From NCBI GenBank assembly GCA_964017185.1, contig OZ024873.1, positions 48,036,760 through 48,100,759 on the forward strand: a DNA stretch of 64,000 nucleotides, written 5' to 3'. A program made the translations under genes and the position numbers. The notes under the pieces are model-generated. The model saw only the letters and a program-made list of their open reading frames with translations. It did no database searches and was not told where the DNA came from. This DNA is from Rugalucina vietnamica (Eukaryota; Mollusca; Bivalvia; Lucinida; Lucinidae). Below, one piece after another: positions 1 through 11,021 of this stretch; the stretch's first letter is position 1; each line of letters opens with the position of its first letter.

Positions 1-299
1 CTTGTCTGTCTAAGTTGATTAATAGCCTACTGGCCCTTCAGCCTCCTGGTACAGAAAAATCTTTATAGTGTGTGAAATCAATTGGCCATTGGCAATCAGG
101 GGTAAATTGACAGAACAAACACATTTTACAGTTATTTTGGAAATTTTATCAAATTCTAGCATTTCTGACAAAGATATGATTTTCATTTTTGCACATGATG
201 TAGAATATACTTAATGTATTTATAAACTATCAGTTTTCAAAAAAGAGCTAAAAATAGTGTCAGTGACGTCTGACTGTCCTTAACCGCCGAAGAATTGAG
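1..299. other. No recognised feature
   Basis: This is AT-rich sequence with no convincing open frame, RNA gene or repeat boundary. It may be the outer part of the palindromic repeat that becomes recognisable from about 300, but I could not align it with confidence. Confidence 0.4.
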
Positions 300-1665
300 G
301 CGGGCCCCTATTAAACCAGATGAATCTTGGCTACTGGAAGACCTAGACAGCTGAAATTGGTATCGACCGGTTGCTAAGACAATGTTCTTTAACCATATGA
401 TGTTATGAATAAATCATATGAATGTTTGTTTCATGAATTGCATCAAGAACTTCAGAAGTAGAGAAAATTTTCAGAAACGTGAAGGGGTATACCAACAAAG
501 TCATTTATATCTCCACTATCAATAGCTGTCGAGTAGTCAAAATGGCATCAAATGTTACTATTATGTCACTTTAATAATGAATTGCTGTCATGTTATCACA
601 AAATATATGAATTATTGTCATGTCGCCATGTATACATACCACAAAACATATGAGGTTAAAGCAAAGGTACACACGTCCCTTTGCTGGACACCCTTAATTT
701 TTTGCTATTTACCATTTTTATCAACGTTTTATGAATATCCTTGTAAGTAAATCTGATATGATTTGTATATAAGAGCACTGGGAAATGGTCCAAGCAAATA
801 TCTGATACAAATTAAGCCCTCTAAGGCAATGAGCAGCCGGGATATAAGTGATTTTGTTGGTTTATCTCTTCATTTTTCTCTAGTTTTTCAATTATTTATG
901 AAGTTTACTTCTAATATTAGTGACCTTTATCAGATAAGAAGGTTTATATATCAGTTTACAGTGTTATAATTCATTGTCATAGCAATCACTTGATACCAGA
1001 TTCAGTACAGTAGTGCTATTAGTAACCTAGACACAAGCCATTTTGTAAGGTATACCCTCTTATTTTCCGTGATTCATCTCCAGTCTGTAAAAATTGCATT
1101 AATATTCATTAATATTAATATACCCTGGCTGGATTCTAGGGTATTCATTAAACTTGAAATAAGTTTATTCATTTATCAGACTAGAAGACAAATTGCATAG
1201 CCCAAAGCATCAAGCTGCTACAACTTTTATCATTCTAGGTCTATTGACATGCCAGACACTGATAATTATGTAAGTATAATTGTTATTTTTCCGTGATTTT
1301 CCAAACTTTTCATAGTTTTTTAATATCAATATTGATAAATATGCAAATGAGATAATTTTCAAATAGACCCAAAACATCTGTAAAATTGTCAAATGGTATC
1401 ACTGGTGTATAAACTATGTGCAACCATGATAGCTTGGGTCTGAAAGACGTTTTTTATGGGTTTTTAATGATTTTCGGCCATTTTAATGTTTAAATTAAAA
1501 TTTACAAATATGCATATAAGATAATATGCATAACTTACCTTCAGATGAAATGGCTATAGTGAAGAAGCTTTAAAATGAAACCAAGTTCAGTGGTCTATGA
1601 TAAGTCATAACGTATATATGATCAATTTTGTAGGTCAAATTAACCCCATGCGGTATTGGTAACAC
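300..1665. repeat. Palindromic AT-rich dispersed repeat, copy 1
   Basis: The sequence matches, in blocks, the large repeat at 24120-26386 plus 34101-35425. Shared blocks include 'ATCTTGGCTACTG' near 325 (also near 25567), 'GTATACCAACAA' near 488 (also near 25744), and the 'AGTGGTCTA..ATATGATCA' block near 1590 (also near 35060). Between blocks are recurrent 'ATTCATTAATATTAAT' and 'AATATGCAAAT' words. The two halves read in opposite senses around roughly 660-760. No coding capacity was seen. The family is unclassified and the boundaries are approximate. Confidence 0.6.
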
Positions 1666-1701
1666 TGTAACATTACATGAAATCTAAATATAAACAACTT
1701 G

Positions 1702-2455
1702 GCGTTACACCGTTACAAATGATGCACATCTAGCAAATGAAAATAACACAAGCATGTCATTTTTACCTTGCACATTGGTGTTTGCAGCTTTGTAATCCAC
1801 AGTAACTATTACAGAAACCCTTATTTGTTTATAAATGTAAATTCGCATATTTTTGTTACATACGTTACACAAATTGAGAACCATCTATGTCAACTTGATA
1901 AAATTATGTATCACACATATTGTCCTTGAAGAATCTTGCAGACAAATGGTAGAATTATGGTAAAACAACCTATTGTTCAATCCCAATCAAAGAATACTGC
2001 AAATATAATAAGCTGGTAACAGTTGTTATTTTTAAATGGCCGTCACACCGTTACGCCCCAGCGTACAAAGTGCAAACATCTCTCATTTGAATGCAAATAA
2101 CACAAACATGACATTCTTACCTTGCACATTGATGTTTGCAGATTTGTACTCCACAGAAATTATTACTGAAAACCTTATTTGTTTATAAATGTAAATTCGC
2201 ATATTTTTGTTACATACGTTATATACGTTATACAGATAGAGACCCATATATGTCAACTTGATAAAATTATGAATCCCACATATTTTCCTCGAAGAATCTT
2301 GCAGAAAAATGGTAGAATTATGGTAAAACAACCTATTGTTCATTCTCAATCAAAGAATACTGCAAATATAATAAGCTGGTAACAGTTGTTATTTTTAAAT
2401 AGCTGTTACACCGTTACGCCCCGGCGTACAAAGTGCAAACATCTCTCATTTGAAT
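1702..2455. repeat. Tandem duplication, about 2 units of ~360 bp
   Basis: Two adjacent copies of a unit of about 360 bp are visible. The first starts near 1702 ('GTTACACCGTTAC') and the second near 2044. Both contain the blocks beginning ATAACACAA, TTTATAAATGTAAATTCGC and TATGTCAACTTGATAAAATT, and both end in GTAACAGTTGTTATTTTTAA. The copies differ by scattered substitutions and a few small indels. The short frames read here are not protein-like. Confidence 0.8.
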
Positions 2456-2641
2456 CAGAAAAGACTGCTCTTTAAGATAGACTATGTCTGCAAAATTCCC
2501 TAGGGGGGGGGGGGAGCAGGACCTTTTTCAGCCAGAAGTCTAAAACTGTATTAAACATGGGAAGATCATTTTAAGTACACTTCCTCAAAAACAAGAGACC
2601 TTATTGTTACCATTTCCATCACTTTCTGGACCATAATTCCT

Positions 2642-2876
2642 CATTACGAAATATTGCAATATACAGAGATATTGTTCTCAGAAGTAAAAATTAAAAATTT
2701 CATTGGAAAATGATATTTGAATATTTTTGTTCAAAATATTGATTGTGAGCAAACTTAGAACGAGTAGAGTATCCACAATATCTATGTTTTGGATAGAAAA
2801 TAGGTTTACCTCTTTTTTTTTCTATATAACAGTGGGGCTAAAGGGATATTCAACACATGGACATGTTTGCGTGATG
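2642..2876 (+). mobile_element. MITE-1 hairpin element, degraded copy
   Basis: It starts with CATTACGAAA and CAATATACAGAGAT, as do other copies, and ends at GGACATGTTTGCGTGATG. The central arm 'ATTGTGAGCAAAC..CCACAATATCTATGTTTTGGA' is a decayed version of the hairpin core seen at 3307-3586. It is non-autonomous, with no frame. Confidence 0.65.
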
Positions 2877-3306
2877 CACCCAGGTCTGAGGGTTAGTACC
2901 AACTGTGCGATTAAGTCGGGGAAGAAACTGAAATCCCAAAACACAATTTAATTTGGTTCGTTCCAAAAGAGTTGGAAGCGTTGGAAAAAATGTTAACACG
3001 TTTAATTATAATTATCGTGACATTGTCGTAAAAGGTACTCAGGTGAGAGAAAAAGAGATACAATTAAAATATGGCTATTTTTAGAAGAAAAAAATATAGC
3101 CATTTTATGTTTGTTTTTCCCTTTCTGATAAATGAAGCTTAGCTATTGTATTTCATCTTTTTAACAGCTTTAATTAGCATACCGATGAAACACTGCCATC
3201 AGTTTGCAAATACAGTTTCTTTCCATAGCCTTATGCTGTCCAATCGAATGAAAAATAAACATATTTCAATGGCTTAAACAAAATCCATTCATGCGAGTTG
3301 CACTTA

Positions 3307-3586
3307 CATTACGAAAACATGGCCATGTAATAAAAAGATTTTTCTTAAGTTGCAAAAATTGAAATTTTTTTATCAGAAAATGTTTGATATTTTTCTTATT
3401 TTTGCTCAAAACATAGATTGTGGGTACACGTTAGAACCGCCTCGCCGAGGCAGTTCTAACGAGTACCCACAATCTATGTTTTGAAGCAAAAATAAGAAAA
3501 ATAGGTATATCCCTGCATACCCCAGTTTTCCTATATAAAAGTGGGGTTTAAGGGGGTATTCATTGAACGGACATGTTTTCCCGATG
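3307..3586 (+). mobile_element. MITE-1 hairpin element, well preserved
   Basis: The terminal inverted repeat is CATTACGAAAACATG at the left, and its complement (CATGTTTTCCCGATG) is at the right. The core is a long hairpin: the arm reading CAAAACATAGATTGTGGGTAC is mirrored after a small loop built of CCGCCTCG/CGAGGCAG. Length is about 280 bp with no coding capacity. The same family recurs at 2642, 15872, 45245, 49546, 56119, 57588, 59793 and 60741. Confidence 0.85.
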
Positions 3587-3904
3587 ATTGTGCACCATCA
3601 ACTGGTACGTACACCCTACTCGACTACTCTTAAATAAGGACGCCGAAATAAATACTCATTGTAAATAATATAGTAATAAACAAATAGATAAAAATCCAAT
3701 CATTTCAGAGAGCCTTAGAAAGGCGCGAGCAACATAATACCTGATAATATGTAGATGACAATTAAATCTTTCAATAGGCTATTCTCATTTAAAAAAATCC
3801 AGGTCTATAATTCGTTGAACTTTCCCAGGAATCAAGTTAAAAGGATGTAAACATAAAGAACGCAAAATTTTAATATTATAACGCGGCCATTAATTCTCAT
3901 TCTG

Positions 3905-3958
3905 AAATGGATGTACTGCTTGCTGTTTGATTTTCAGTTGAACATTTATTAATAAACA
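3905..3958 (+). promoter_or_regulatory. 5' block shared by gene copies A and B
   Basis: The sequence AAATGGATGTACTGCTTGCTG just upstream of the copy A start codon aligns with AAATGGATGTGCTGATTGATG upstream of copy B (19198-19222). Both are followed by a T-rich stretch and then the ATG. This shows that the 5' flank was duplicated with the gene. It may be 5' UTR: a TGATTTTCAG acceptor-like string sits inside the A copy, so an upstream non-coding exon is possible. No TATA box was identified. Confidence 0.45.
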
Positions 3959-4673
3959 ATGATGAATATGACCTTGATAGCAGTTTTATTCATTTTAAGT
4001 GCTACCGCAATCGCAAGAGCTTGCAATGCGTCTGAATTTAACAGTTATATTCGGAATTTTTCACAGACTTTATGTCCGCTAACGGATTATTGTTTTACGA
4101 AATCAACTGGTATGTTAAACAATGAGACGTTCATACCATGTTGCTCTGAATGTTCCTGTGATGCTTCCACCTGTTACCAAACTGAAAAGTGTTGTCCGGA
4201 TATAGAATCAATGCCTGACAAACTAACTGGCCTGATGTGTGCGGACACTATGACGAAAACAATCAACATAGGTACGAGGCAAACGCCAAATCACAATGGT
4301 TTTGAACATGGTATTAAACGATACTTCATAATTACTAGTTGTCCAATAAAGTATAAAGATGATTTTATTAATTCCAAATGTAGGGGCGACAATCAGACTG
4401 ATCTTGATGATTTTCTTTGGGTTTCTAATGTAGAAAGCGATACAATTTATCAAAATTACTACTGTGCCATATGCCATGGAGTAGAAAACTGGGTGACTTG
4501 GAACTTAAGAACTAACTGTTATCCTATATTAATGGAAATTGGGTATAAGAACATTACAGTGACGCTGCTCTCAGACGATTGTGAAATTGTAAACGAAGTT
4601 CCAGAATCGAAAGAAGACGTTTCACAGAAATATCAGTGTTACATTCCAGACTTTACTTCCTGCAATATATCAG
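3959..4673 (+). CDS. Copy A exon 1: signal peptide + somatomedin-B-like Cys-rich ectodomain
   Basis: This is the first coding exon of the first paralogue (238 codons plus one base; donor CAG|gtaatt, phase 1). Residues 1-22 form a hydrophobic signal peptide followed by ACNASEF. Around residues 59-81 a cluster CCSECSC..C..CCPD matches the C-x-C-D..C..CC-x-D half of somatomedin-B domains. Residues 144-150 read RGDNQTD, and about 162-171 read YQNYYCAIC, followed by HGVENWVTWNLRTNC. There are about 19 cysteines after the signal and several N-x-S/T sequons, as expected for a secreted glycoprotein. The frame continues past the donor to a stop at 4757-4759, which would be the intron-retained form. 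The fold resembles mollusc methuselah-like GPCR ectodomains (family knowledge). A function as receptor or decoy is inference. The start is chosen by homology of the signal peptides among copies. Confidence 0.8.
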
Positions 4674-5094
4674 GTAATTATACAGACACTAAGCTATGCG
4701 TTATACCGATGGTATACTGTAAGTCCGTTCAAAGGTTGTCTTTTCTAAAACTGATCTGATCGGCCAATTGCATGCAAATTTTAGAGGGATGGGATAATAA
4801 AAGATTATATAAATTGTTCAGGTCTTTTTGGTCGTACTTTTGTCTCGGGATATTTTCAAAGGAACATCCTAAAACATCACAAACAATGCTAATGTGACAA
4901 ATCGATAAATTGTTAAACAATGAGTAATTAATAAGGACACGTCCAACTTGTACCTACGTCAGTAAGATATACAATATTCTGAGACATGGCATACCAAGTG
5001 GCGATACAGTTACCGTGTTGTTGAAAAATATCACGATACCATGTCCATGCAATTATACGCATTATACAGGCTTTTAGACTCGTTAGACCCGCCT

Positions 5095-5766
5095 CGGCAA
5101 TTGCACGCCGGTGAATCGGGCGTCAGACTCTGTGATGTCCCCGACATTAAGTTATTCATTTTAGTTGGTAGGAGCTTCTTGTCTGTTACTTGCCCCACCG
5201 GGGTTCAACTGGTGTTCATCTTTTGTTCCGTGTTTCAGAAAGTTATTCAGTGCCAAGGGATCTTCATAGTCGGGCAGCTTACTGAATCTGTTGAGTCCTC
5301 GTTTTTGATTCATCTGGGTGGTTATCATGATTTATTTGTTTGTCCTTGATGATTCATTGTCTAGTTAGAGATTCGCCACGGGGACCTAACAACTAACAAA
5401 ATGTTGTGAACCACTGCAGAAGACGAGGTTGTGCTTATGCTCCTGTAAAACCGGTTCAAGCCCCGCAGTAATTTTATATTATTGATCGTTCCAATGCGAT
5501 AAGTCTGTTGTGGTTTCATTTTTTATGTTTTGGAGTCGAATTTTTGTACTGTTTGAACCTTATGTACGTTTTAATATTTTAATTCAAGTTCGGGTAACTG
5601 AGTCTCTGCCTATTAGGAAAAAGCTGCTCACTCGGCTTACGATATGTTTTCTAAGTATAAGTACATGCAGTTTGTCAATTTTGCTTTTTTCCACCTCGGA
5701 TTTTGGAGTGGGGATTTCTTTCTGATTGGGCCTTTGCTTGATTATTGTCTACTTGTACCTTTCTAA
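5095..5766 (+). mobile_element. LINE 3' end (R1 family), intron 1 of copy A
   Basis: This is a 5'-truncated copy of the retroelement whose coding end is seen at 45704-46912. It starts in the last codons (equivalent of GRASDSMMAPT, stop) and runs through the ~620-bp 3' UTR with the landmarks GGAGCTTCTTGTCTGTT, CACCGGGGTTCAACTGG, GATTCATTG, GATCGTTCCAATGCGATA and CTACTTGTACCTTT. Sense strand is plus. Confidence 0.8.
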
Positions 5767-5772
5767 TGCCTA

Positions 5773-6884
5773 GGTCACACTAGCACTTATGGACGCTGCG
5801 CGAACACTGCGGATAGGACTTCCGTATTTATCCGTCCTATCCGTAACGATTCGCAACTTATCCGTAATGTCCGTACCTGTACGTGTATTATATACAGGAC
5901 CTGGAAGATCCGCAGACAAGCTTTGACAATTGTAAAAATAACAGGCACAGATGAAAAATCCGTAATGATAGGTAAAAGTATTCGAATCTGTTGGTATCTA
6001 ATCGGTATCAAAACCTTATCTGTTACGTAACTAAACGTATGTTTCCGCATGCATTTGTTGCGGTTCGATACTGTTTCCTATGTGTTGTTTCGTTCGGTTA
6101 CTGTCTTTGTCGGCGTACAGTTATGTTATGAAAACTTTCGTTATCACCGTAAACCGCTTACTCACTGGATCGCCCGTGTGTCCAATGCTTACAAATATGC
6201 ACGTGCGTTCAATGCGTTCCTTTCGTGAGTATGAAAAATATGGATTGCTCAGAAAAGGATTTTGCATTGCTTAAATAGCTAAGAGGCTGCAATACCCAAG
6301 ACAAATAGGAGAACAAATATACAAACACACAAACAAACAAACACACAAATGTTACTAATATTATAGTATTATGCGAAGTGATTTCCGTGGCTTTACGACT
6401 ATCACTCGATTGATCAATCACTGGATGGATCAGTCAAGAGATCAATCATGCCAATCGATCGATCAATCAATCGACAGATTAATCTACCGATGGATCATTC
6501 AATCACTCGATCGATCAATCGCCCGATCGATCAATTTATCACTCGATCAATCAACTGATCGATCTATCGATCATAGATCAATCACTCGATCGATCACCCG
6601 AGAGATCGATTCACCGGCGATCGAGCAATTTTAAAATAGACCGATAGATCAATCAACCAAAGCATGTTATGTTCTATAAGTTCTTCACGTGCAGATATGG
6701 ATGTTTCGTCCGTATCGAATTTTTGTGTGTTTTTTTTTTCAAATTTTGGAGCGGATTCTACGGACCCTAAATATATAACACATACGGTCATATACGGATA
6801 ATATACGAATTGTTACGGATAGAACGGATAGATACGGAAGACTTGTCCGCAGCGTCCGTCGCATCCGTATGTGCTAGTGTGAAA
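5773..6884. mobile_element. Non-autonomous inverted-repeat element with TACGGA-rich ends
   Basis: The left end GGTCACACTAGCACTTATGG and the right end (complement TTTTCACACTAGCACATACGG) form inverted termini. The similarity continues for about 100 bp as interleaved words such as GGACGCTGCG, CTTCCGTAT, TATCCGTCCTATCCGTAAC. The interior carries a degenerate GATC/AATC repeat (6405-6660). No transposase frame is present. Superfamily is unknown, and no target duplication could be fixed. Confidence 0.65.
6405..6660. repeat. Degenerate GATC/AATC short tandem repeat
   Basis: Roughly 250 bp are dominated by GATCAATC, CGATCGATC and related 4-8-bp words. The open frame through it is a low-complexity Ser-Ile-Asp-Arg by-product of the repeat, not a gene. 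Confidence 0.8.
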
Positions 6885-7210
6885 ATTAACAGCGGTTGTT
6901 TACCTCACATTGCACTGTTCAATACACAAGAGAGCGTAAAAAATGCGTACCTAAAGGTGTTCGTCCGTATCTAAATGTTACAGATGGTATCGAAAGGTAT
7001 GTAGACAAGTTTCTTTTATATTCGTATTTATAGGTAATTATAATACGTAAATTCATTAAAAACAGTTAGCCCCGCCCGCAAAGCTTCACGGTAGTCTGAC
7101 CAATGCTTATTTGAAACATATGTTGAAGACAGATTAAATTATTCAACTCCGTGATTTAAACATCTTACTTAAAGATCAGCTTTATATTAACACATTATGG
7201 TTCTATTTAG

Positions 7211-7515
7211 GTGACTGGCAAAACTATGATGCAAAAATAGAGAAGGCTTGCCACAGCTTTACACAGATTTTCTTCAATCAAATGGCATTATTCGATGGTT
7301 ATGCTATTTATAAAAATGCGTTTTGCTGGCTTTGCAACCAAAAAGCCGAAACAGCTGTCCCGACCATGTGTCCGAATGTTGACACGTATTTTTCACGTAA
7401 ACCAATCGAAAGCTTCAGTGCTTTGGTCGACTTTAAGAGACTGGTGGAAACAAACAAAGGTTCCAATTTAGAATGGTGACAATGTTCTGTGGGGGAGATC
7501 TACGATAATTATTTG
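7211..7515 (+). pseudogene. Copy A exon 2: Cys module, with in-frame stop
   Basis: The acceptor TTCTATTTAG| is followed by GTGACTGG, and the donor is TTG|gtaagt. The 305-bp length equals copy B exon 2 exactly, and entry phase 1 matches exon 1. The translation carries the conserved K-A-C-H-S-F-T-Q stretch, then AIYKNAFCWLCN and a CP..FSRKPIESFSALVDFKR block. At 7477-7479 the frame meets TGA where copy B has CGA (Arg), 12 codons before the exon end; the residues beyond remain alignable (CS..GEIYDNYL). Copy A is therefore either a young pseudogene, a polymorphic null or a truncated ~316-residue protein. A single-base assembly error cannot be excluded. Confidence 0.75.
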
Positions 7516-7527
7516 GTAAGTCAGCAT

Positions 7528-7882
7528 ATTGTATCTGTGAGCCCCCGTTTTCTATTCATCATGATTTTCAACTTAATTTATTTTTCTGTCCGCGATAATT
7601 CACTGACTAGCAATAGATTATTAATAACCATGGGGACCGAACAACTAATATAAGACCGCTGAAGCTCAGGGTGAGGTTAGGTACATCTGAAATCAATTTA
7701 AGTCCCAAGTTAATTATATTACTGACCGTTCCAATGCGTTACTTCTGTTGAGGTTCGTTTTACTATTTTGTTTTGGTATTGCATTTTATGTTGTTTGCAT
7801 CTTATATACGCCTCATATATTTAGCAAATTCCTTGTAACTGCGTTGCCACCGTTTTGGCTTTCGATATGTTTTCTTTAATGA
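7528..7882 (+). mobile_element. LINE 3'-UTR fragment (R1)
   Basis: The block TCTGTGAGCCCCCGTTTTC followed by ATTCATCATGATTTTCAAC matches the R1 3' UTR. It begins only 12 bp after the copy A exon 2 donor and runs to GATATGTTTTC. It lacks both the 5' part and the final ACCTCGG..CTTGTACC portion. Confidence 0.7.
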
Positions 7883-8120
7883 GGATGTTCTTTAATTCTT
7901 GTCAACGACTCGTTTGCTCCAGGATCTGTACAAGAACAAATTACTTTGTACTTTGATAGGTTCTTTGCGATATTCTCCCAACCATTTTAGGCTGATACAA
8001 TTAATCATTACAATTTATGTCTCTATAGAGGAGCACCATTATAACACGGCATACACGTACTTCAGCCAGTCCCAACAGACAGTATAATGTTTGGATATAA
8101 ACGGTTAGAAGAACTATTTT

Positions 8121-8360
8121 ATGCTTACGGAGCCTTCAGTACCTTGCTATGACATAGGCGAAAAGTTATTTCCTAAAACACAAATTGCAATTTTTACGAG
8201 AACTGTAAACCTAGCACTACGCCTGTTTGTTATGAATTGTAAAATGAAAGAATGTGGATATAGAAATTTCAGAGCCACACATCAAGTTATGACTGATCCA
8301 AACCTTGATTTATTAGTTGTACATTTTGAAAACTTGAAAGAGACGTGCAAACCACAATAA
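8121..8360 (+). CDS. Unrecognised 79-codon frame, possible exon or relic
   Basis: The frame has protein-like composition (for example LALRLFVMNC, YRNFRATHQVM, LDLLVVHFENL) and is followed immediately by AATAAA. I do not recognise the family. It lies in intron 2 of copy A in the same strand and has no counterpart in the introns of B or C. Downstream, a block of about 55 bp containing AATAAAATCATAT..TTATACCACTACAACTTCC is tandemly repeated (8358-8390 and 8431-8465). It could be a relic of a mobile element or chance; no function is proposed. Confidence 0.2.
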   Translation: MLTEPSVPCYDIGEKLFPKTQIAIFTRTVNLALRLFVMNCKMKECGYRNFRATHQVMTDPNLDLLVVHFENLKETCKPQ

Positions 8361-8978
8361 AATCATATGCTTATACCACTACAACTTCCAAAATTGCCCC
8401 AAATTCCCTTGATAGAGGCGTCGAAACAACAATAAAATCATATTCTTATACCACTACAACTTCCAAAAATCTATTTACTTGATATGTTTAAGAAGTGTTT
8501 TGGTAGAAATTTTGACTGAGATTCAATTACAATAGACACGAACATCTGTCATAGAAACTGTGCGCCTGCTTCACCATAAACCTGACTTTAAATTAATGTT
8601 ACATTGGCAGTTTCGATGAGCGATTTAGCTATTTAAGACCAAATTAAGATAACCATAAATTTGATATTCTCGTCATACAATCAAATTTGAAAAAATCTGA
8701 AATTATTGAAAGGCGTAGACTGTGTTATGAATTTAAATGGCGCATATTCAAAATATATTACGTCTCAAAGCAGGGGCATACTTCTATAAAGTAAAGGTGA
8801 ATACATTCTATAAACGTGTTTCTGGTGCTCATTCGAATGGCAAGTACATGTAATTGTGTAAAATAGAAGTGGTCATGTATATAGTGTTGCGAATCCTCTG
8901 GTATTTTCTGTACTTGTTACTGAAATTACATATTGCAAATTAACTGGAAAACATTGTAGTGTCATTACTGTCATTGTT

Positions 8979-9845
8979 CACCCTGTCCAACGTTGACGCC
9001 GGTGAAACGGCCCCAACACCGGTTACTACGGTGCTTTCGCTACAAAATTTGATGGATGCGAATAAATTTCTTGTTTTGTTCAATGTTATATAAACGTTTG
9101 CGATGAAGTAAAACGCGCATCTAATGGAGAATTAACTTGACTTTTATTTCTGCTTTAACGAAAAACTGTTTTTGTATCATTTTCCCAAACATTCGATTCA
9201 AAGTTGGTAAACAAGGTTCGGCCAAGGCCTATTCGGCCGATTTCTACAGAAACTGTTCGTATTTTCCAAAATACGCACAAAAATGTGAGCAAACGAGCAT
9301 TTTGATATGACTTGTAGTCAAGATTGTGGGACGTTTGCATCGTTCTTTATAGATTTTCCCCCGAAAAATGCACAGGGAGAATTTTATGGCAAAAAGTAAA
9401 TACAACTCCGGTTACTACGGTACCAGAATTATCTGGATTATTGGATAGATGGGCATTCTAGCTTTACAAGATGCGGATTGTGTTACTAGTTCGTGCCCTG
9501 CTTCTACCTACATACCTCTTTCATGTAGGTTTGGGAACTATACGTTCATTGGCATGGTTATCAACCCTAGAATGAAGATATTCTAATGACACTGTTCCGT
9601 ATTGTTATGAGATAGAAGTGGTTCCAATAGGAAAACCGGGCTTGTCCGTGACTCACCAATTGCACGTAATTATACTTTGAGGTACATGTACATGTACCTT
9701 GGTATTATGTTTCATCAACCTTTCTGCAACCCTTTTAAATTGAAAGACTTTCTTGCTTGTACTTACTTACTCGCTCAATGACTCTATGACTGACTCACGC
9801 ATTCGAAAGTTTAGAGTCAAAATAGTAAAACATTACCCAATATGT

Positions 9846-9884
<39 letters not shown>
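8979..9884. repeat. Left arm of the 4.2-kb element
   Basis: It is about 900 bp long and is inverted relative to 12206-13188. Its inner end is an (ATA)n microsatellite (9846-9884); the right arm begins with the corresponding ATT repeat. Confidence 0.8.
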
Positions 9885-9885
<1 letters not shown>

Positions 9886-10013
9886 GGTTATTGAATGAAT
9901 GTCGAAAACCATTCTGAACGAGTTCATATTGCGAGGACGCACGAGCTTGAGAGTGAATCTCAGTCATATGAACGAGTTCCAAATTGTTTACGATTTTCAT
10001 TCAATAACCTTTT
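9882..10013. repeat. Short hairpin (~130 bp)
   Basis: AAAAGGTTATTGAATGAA at the left is mirrored by TTCATTCAATAACCTTTT at the right, with GAACGAGTTCATAT/ATATGAACGAGTTC near the loop. It is a MITE-like foldback inside the 4.2-kb element. Confidence 0.75.
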
Positions 10014-10899
10014 CATTACATGTATATACCCTAAAGTACGCAATGGAAGGTTTGTAAATGCTTATTCCTGGCATCTCCAGTCCTGATAGACACATCATTT
10101 GGCCACATTTCATGTAAAAAAGGTATCGGTTTTAACGACTTATCTTCATATTGCAACACACGCAGAGCTTCGCCTTAGTGTACGCGAGAACCGTGTCGTT
10201 GCAGTAAAATTGATGACGTCGACGTGACTCTTTGGCGTCGTTGCGATCGGAAATTTCATGAACAAAGTTAGAAAATCGGAGTACAAACACTAATCTTTTT
10301 AATCAATGTTCTTCCAAAATTTGAGGTATTTGTCATGAAATGAAGTTTTGTGTATTTATTATGCGAGGAAATCTGTATTTTTCCTAGTTTCGTCGTTCGT
10401 TTAGTTGAAATGGAAATGGAAAATGGCTGCCAGATATTTTTTTCAATGGCTACCTACTGTTCTATCGAAAGTAGTCCCGCCGGGAACTTGCTTCTTTAGA
10501 CCCGTGTAAACTATTGAATATGACATAAGTTTCCATCGAAAACATTCTTAACTATTGAATATGGGAAATTCTAACACGTCTCGCCTATAAGCCAATGGTT
10601 ATAAAACGTGTCATATTGTGCATCAATTTTACTAGGCGAATAAGCGTGACTTAAATTTACGACGTTTTGAAACCATTTTGGTTAGATTATGACGTCAGCT
10701 ATCTCATAAGTCACGTTACCTTGACGTTAGACGATGAAACGTCATTTCAACGCATGAAAAACGTAACAAACATGTGTAGACATTTGCGGTAACGTCAAAA
10801 GTTTGGCGGAATTTCATCAGTGCAGTGGTCGAAAAGTTATTGAGAAACTGAAGGTTTAAAATGATTTTATTTTGTTTATTGCATGTTAGAATCGAAAAA

Positions 10900-11021
10900 G
10901 ATCAGCTCTAGTGCGTGATTTGTTGAATAACAATTTGCTGTTTGTCGGTCAGTTGTATGCAGATAAATCACTCGCGTTGCGCGCTCGTGATTTGATCTCA
11001 CAACTCACTGCTAGAGCTGAT
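10900..11021. repeat. Short imperfect hairpin
   Basis: GATCAGCTCTAGTG at the left pairs with CACTGCTAGAGCTGAT at the right, around a GC-rich turn CGCGTTGCGCGCTCG. It is non-coding. Confidence 0.6.

Noticed and set aside
2083-2382. Overlapping frames of 67 and 88 codons on opposite strands
   Set aside because: They lie in the ~360-bp tandem duplication and are AT-rich by-products.
4674-4759. Alternative C-terminus of copy A reading through the exon 1 donor
   Set aside because: B and C have the same donor at the same codon and their read-through sequences are unrelated, so the extension is intronic.
5041-5349. 102-codon frame resembling frames at 21925, 40280, 46181 and 48730
   Set aside because: The similarity is due to the R1 LINE 3' UTR, which is read in various frames; it lies after the element's own stop codon.
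6371-6634. 87-codon Ser/Ile/Asp/Arg-rich frame
   Set aside because: It is produced by the degenerate GATC/AATC repeat inside the 5773-6884 element.
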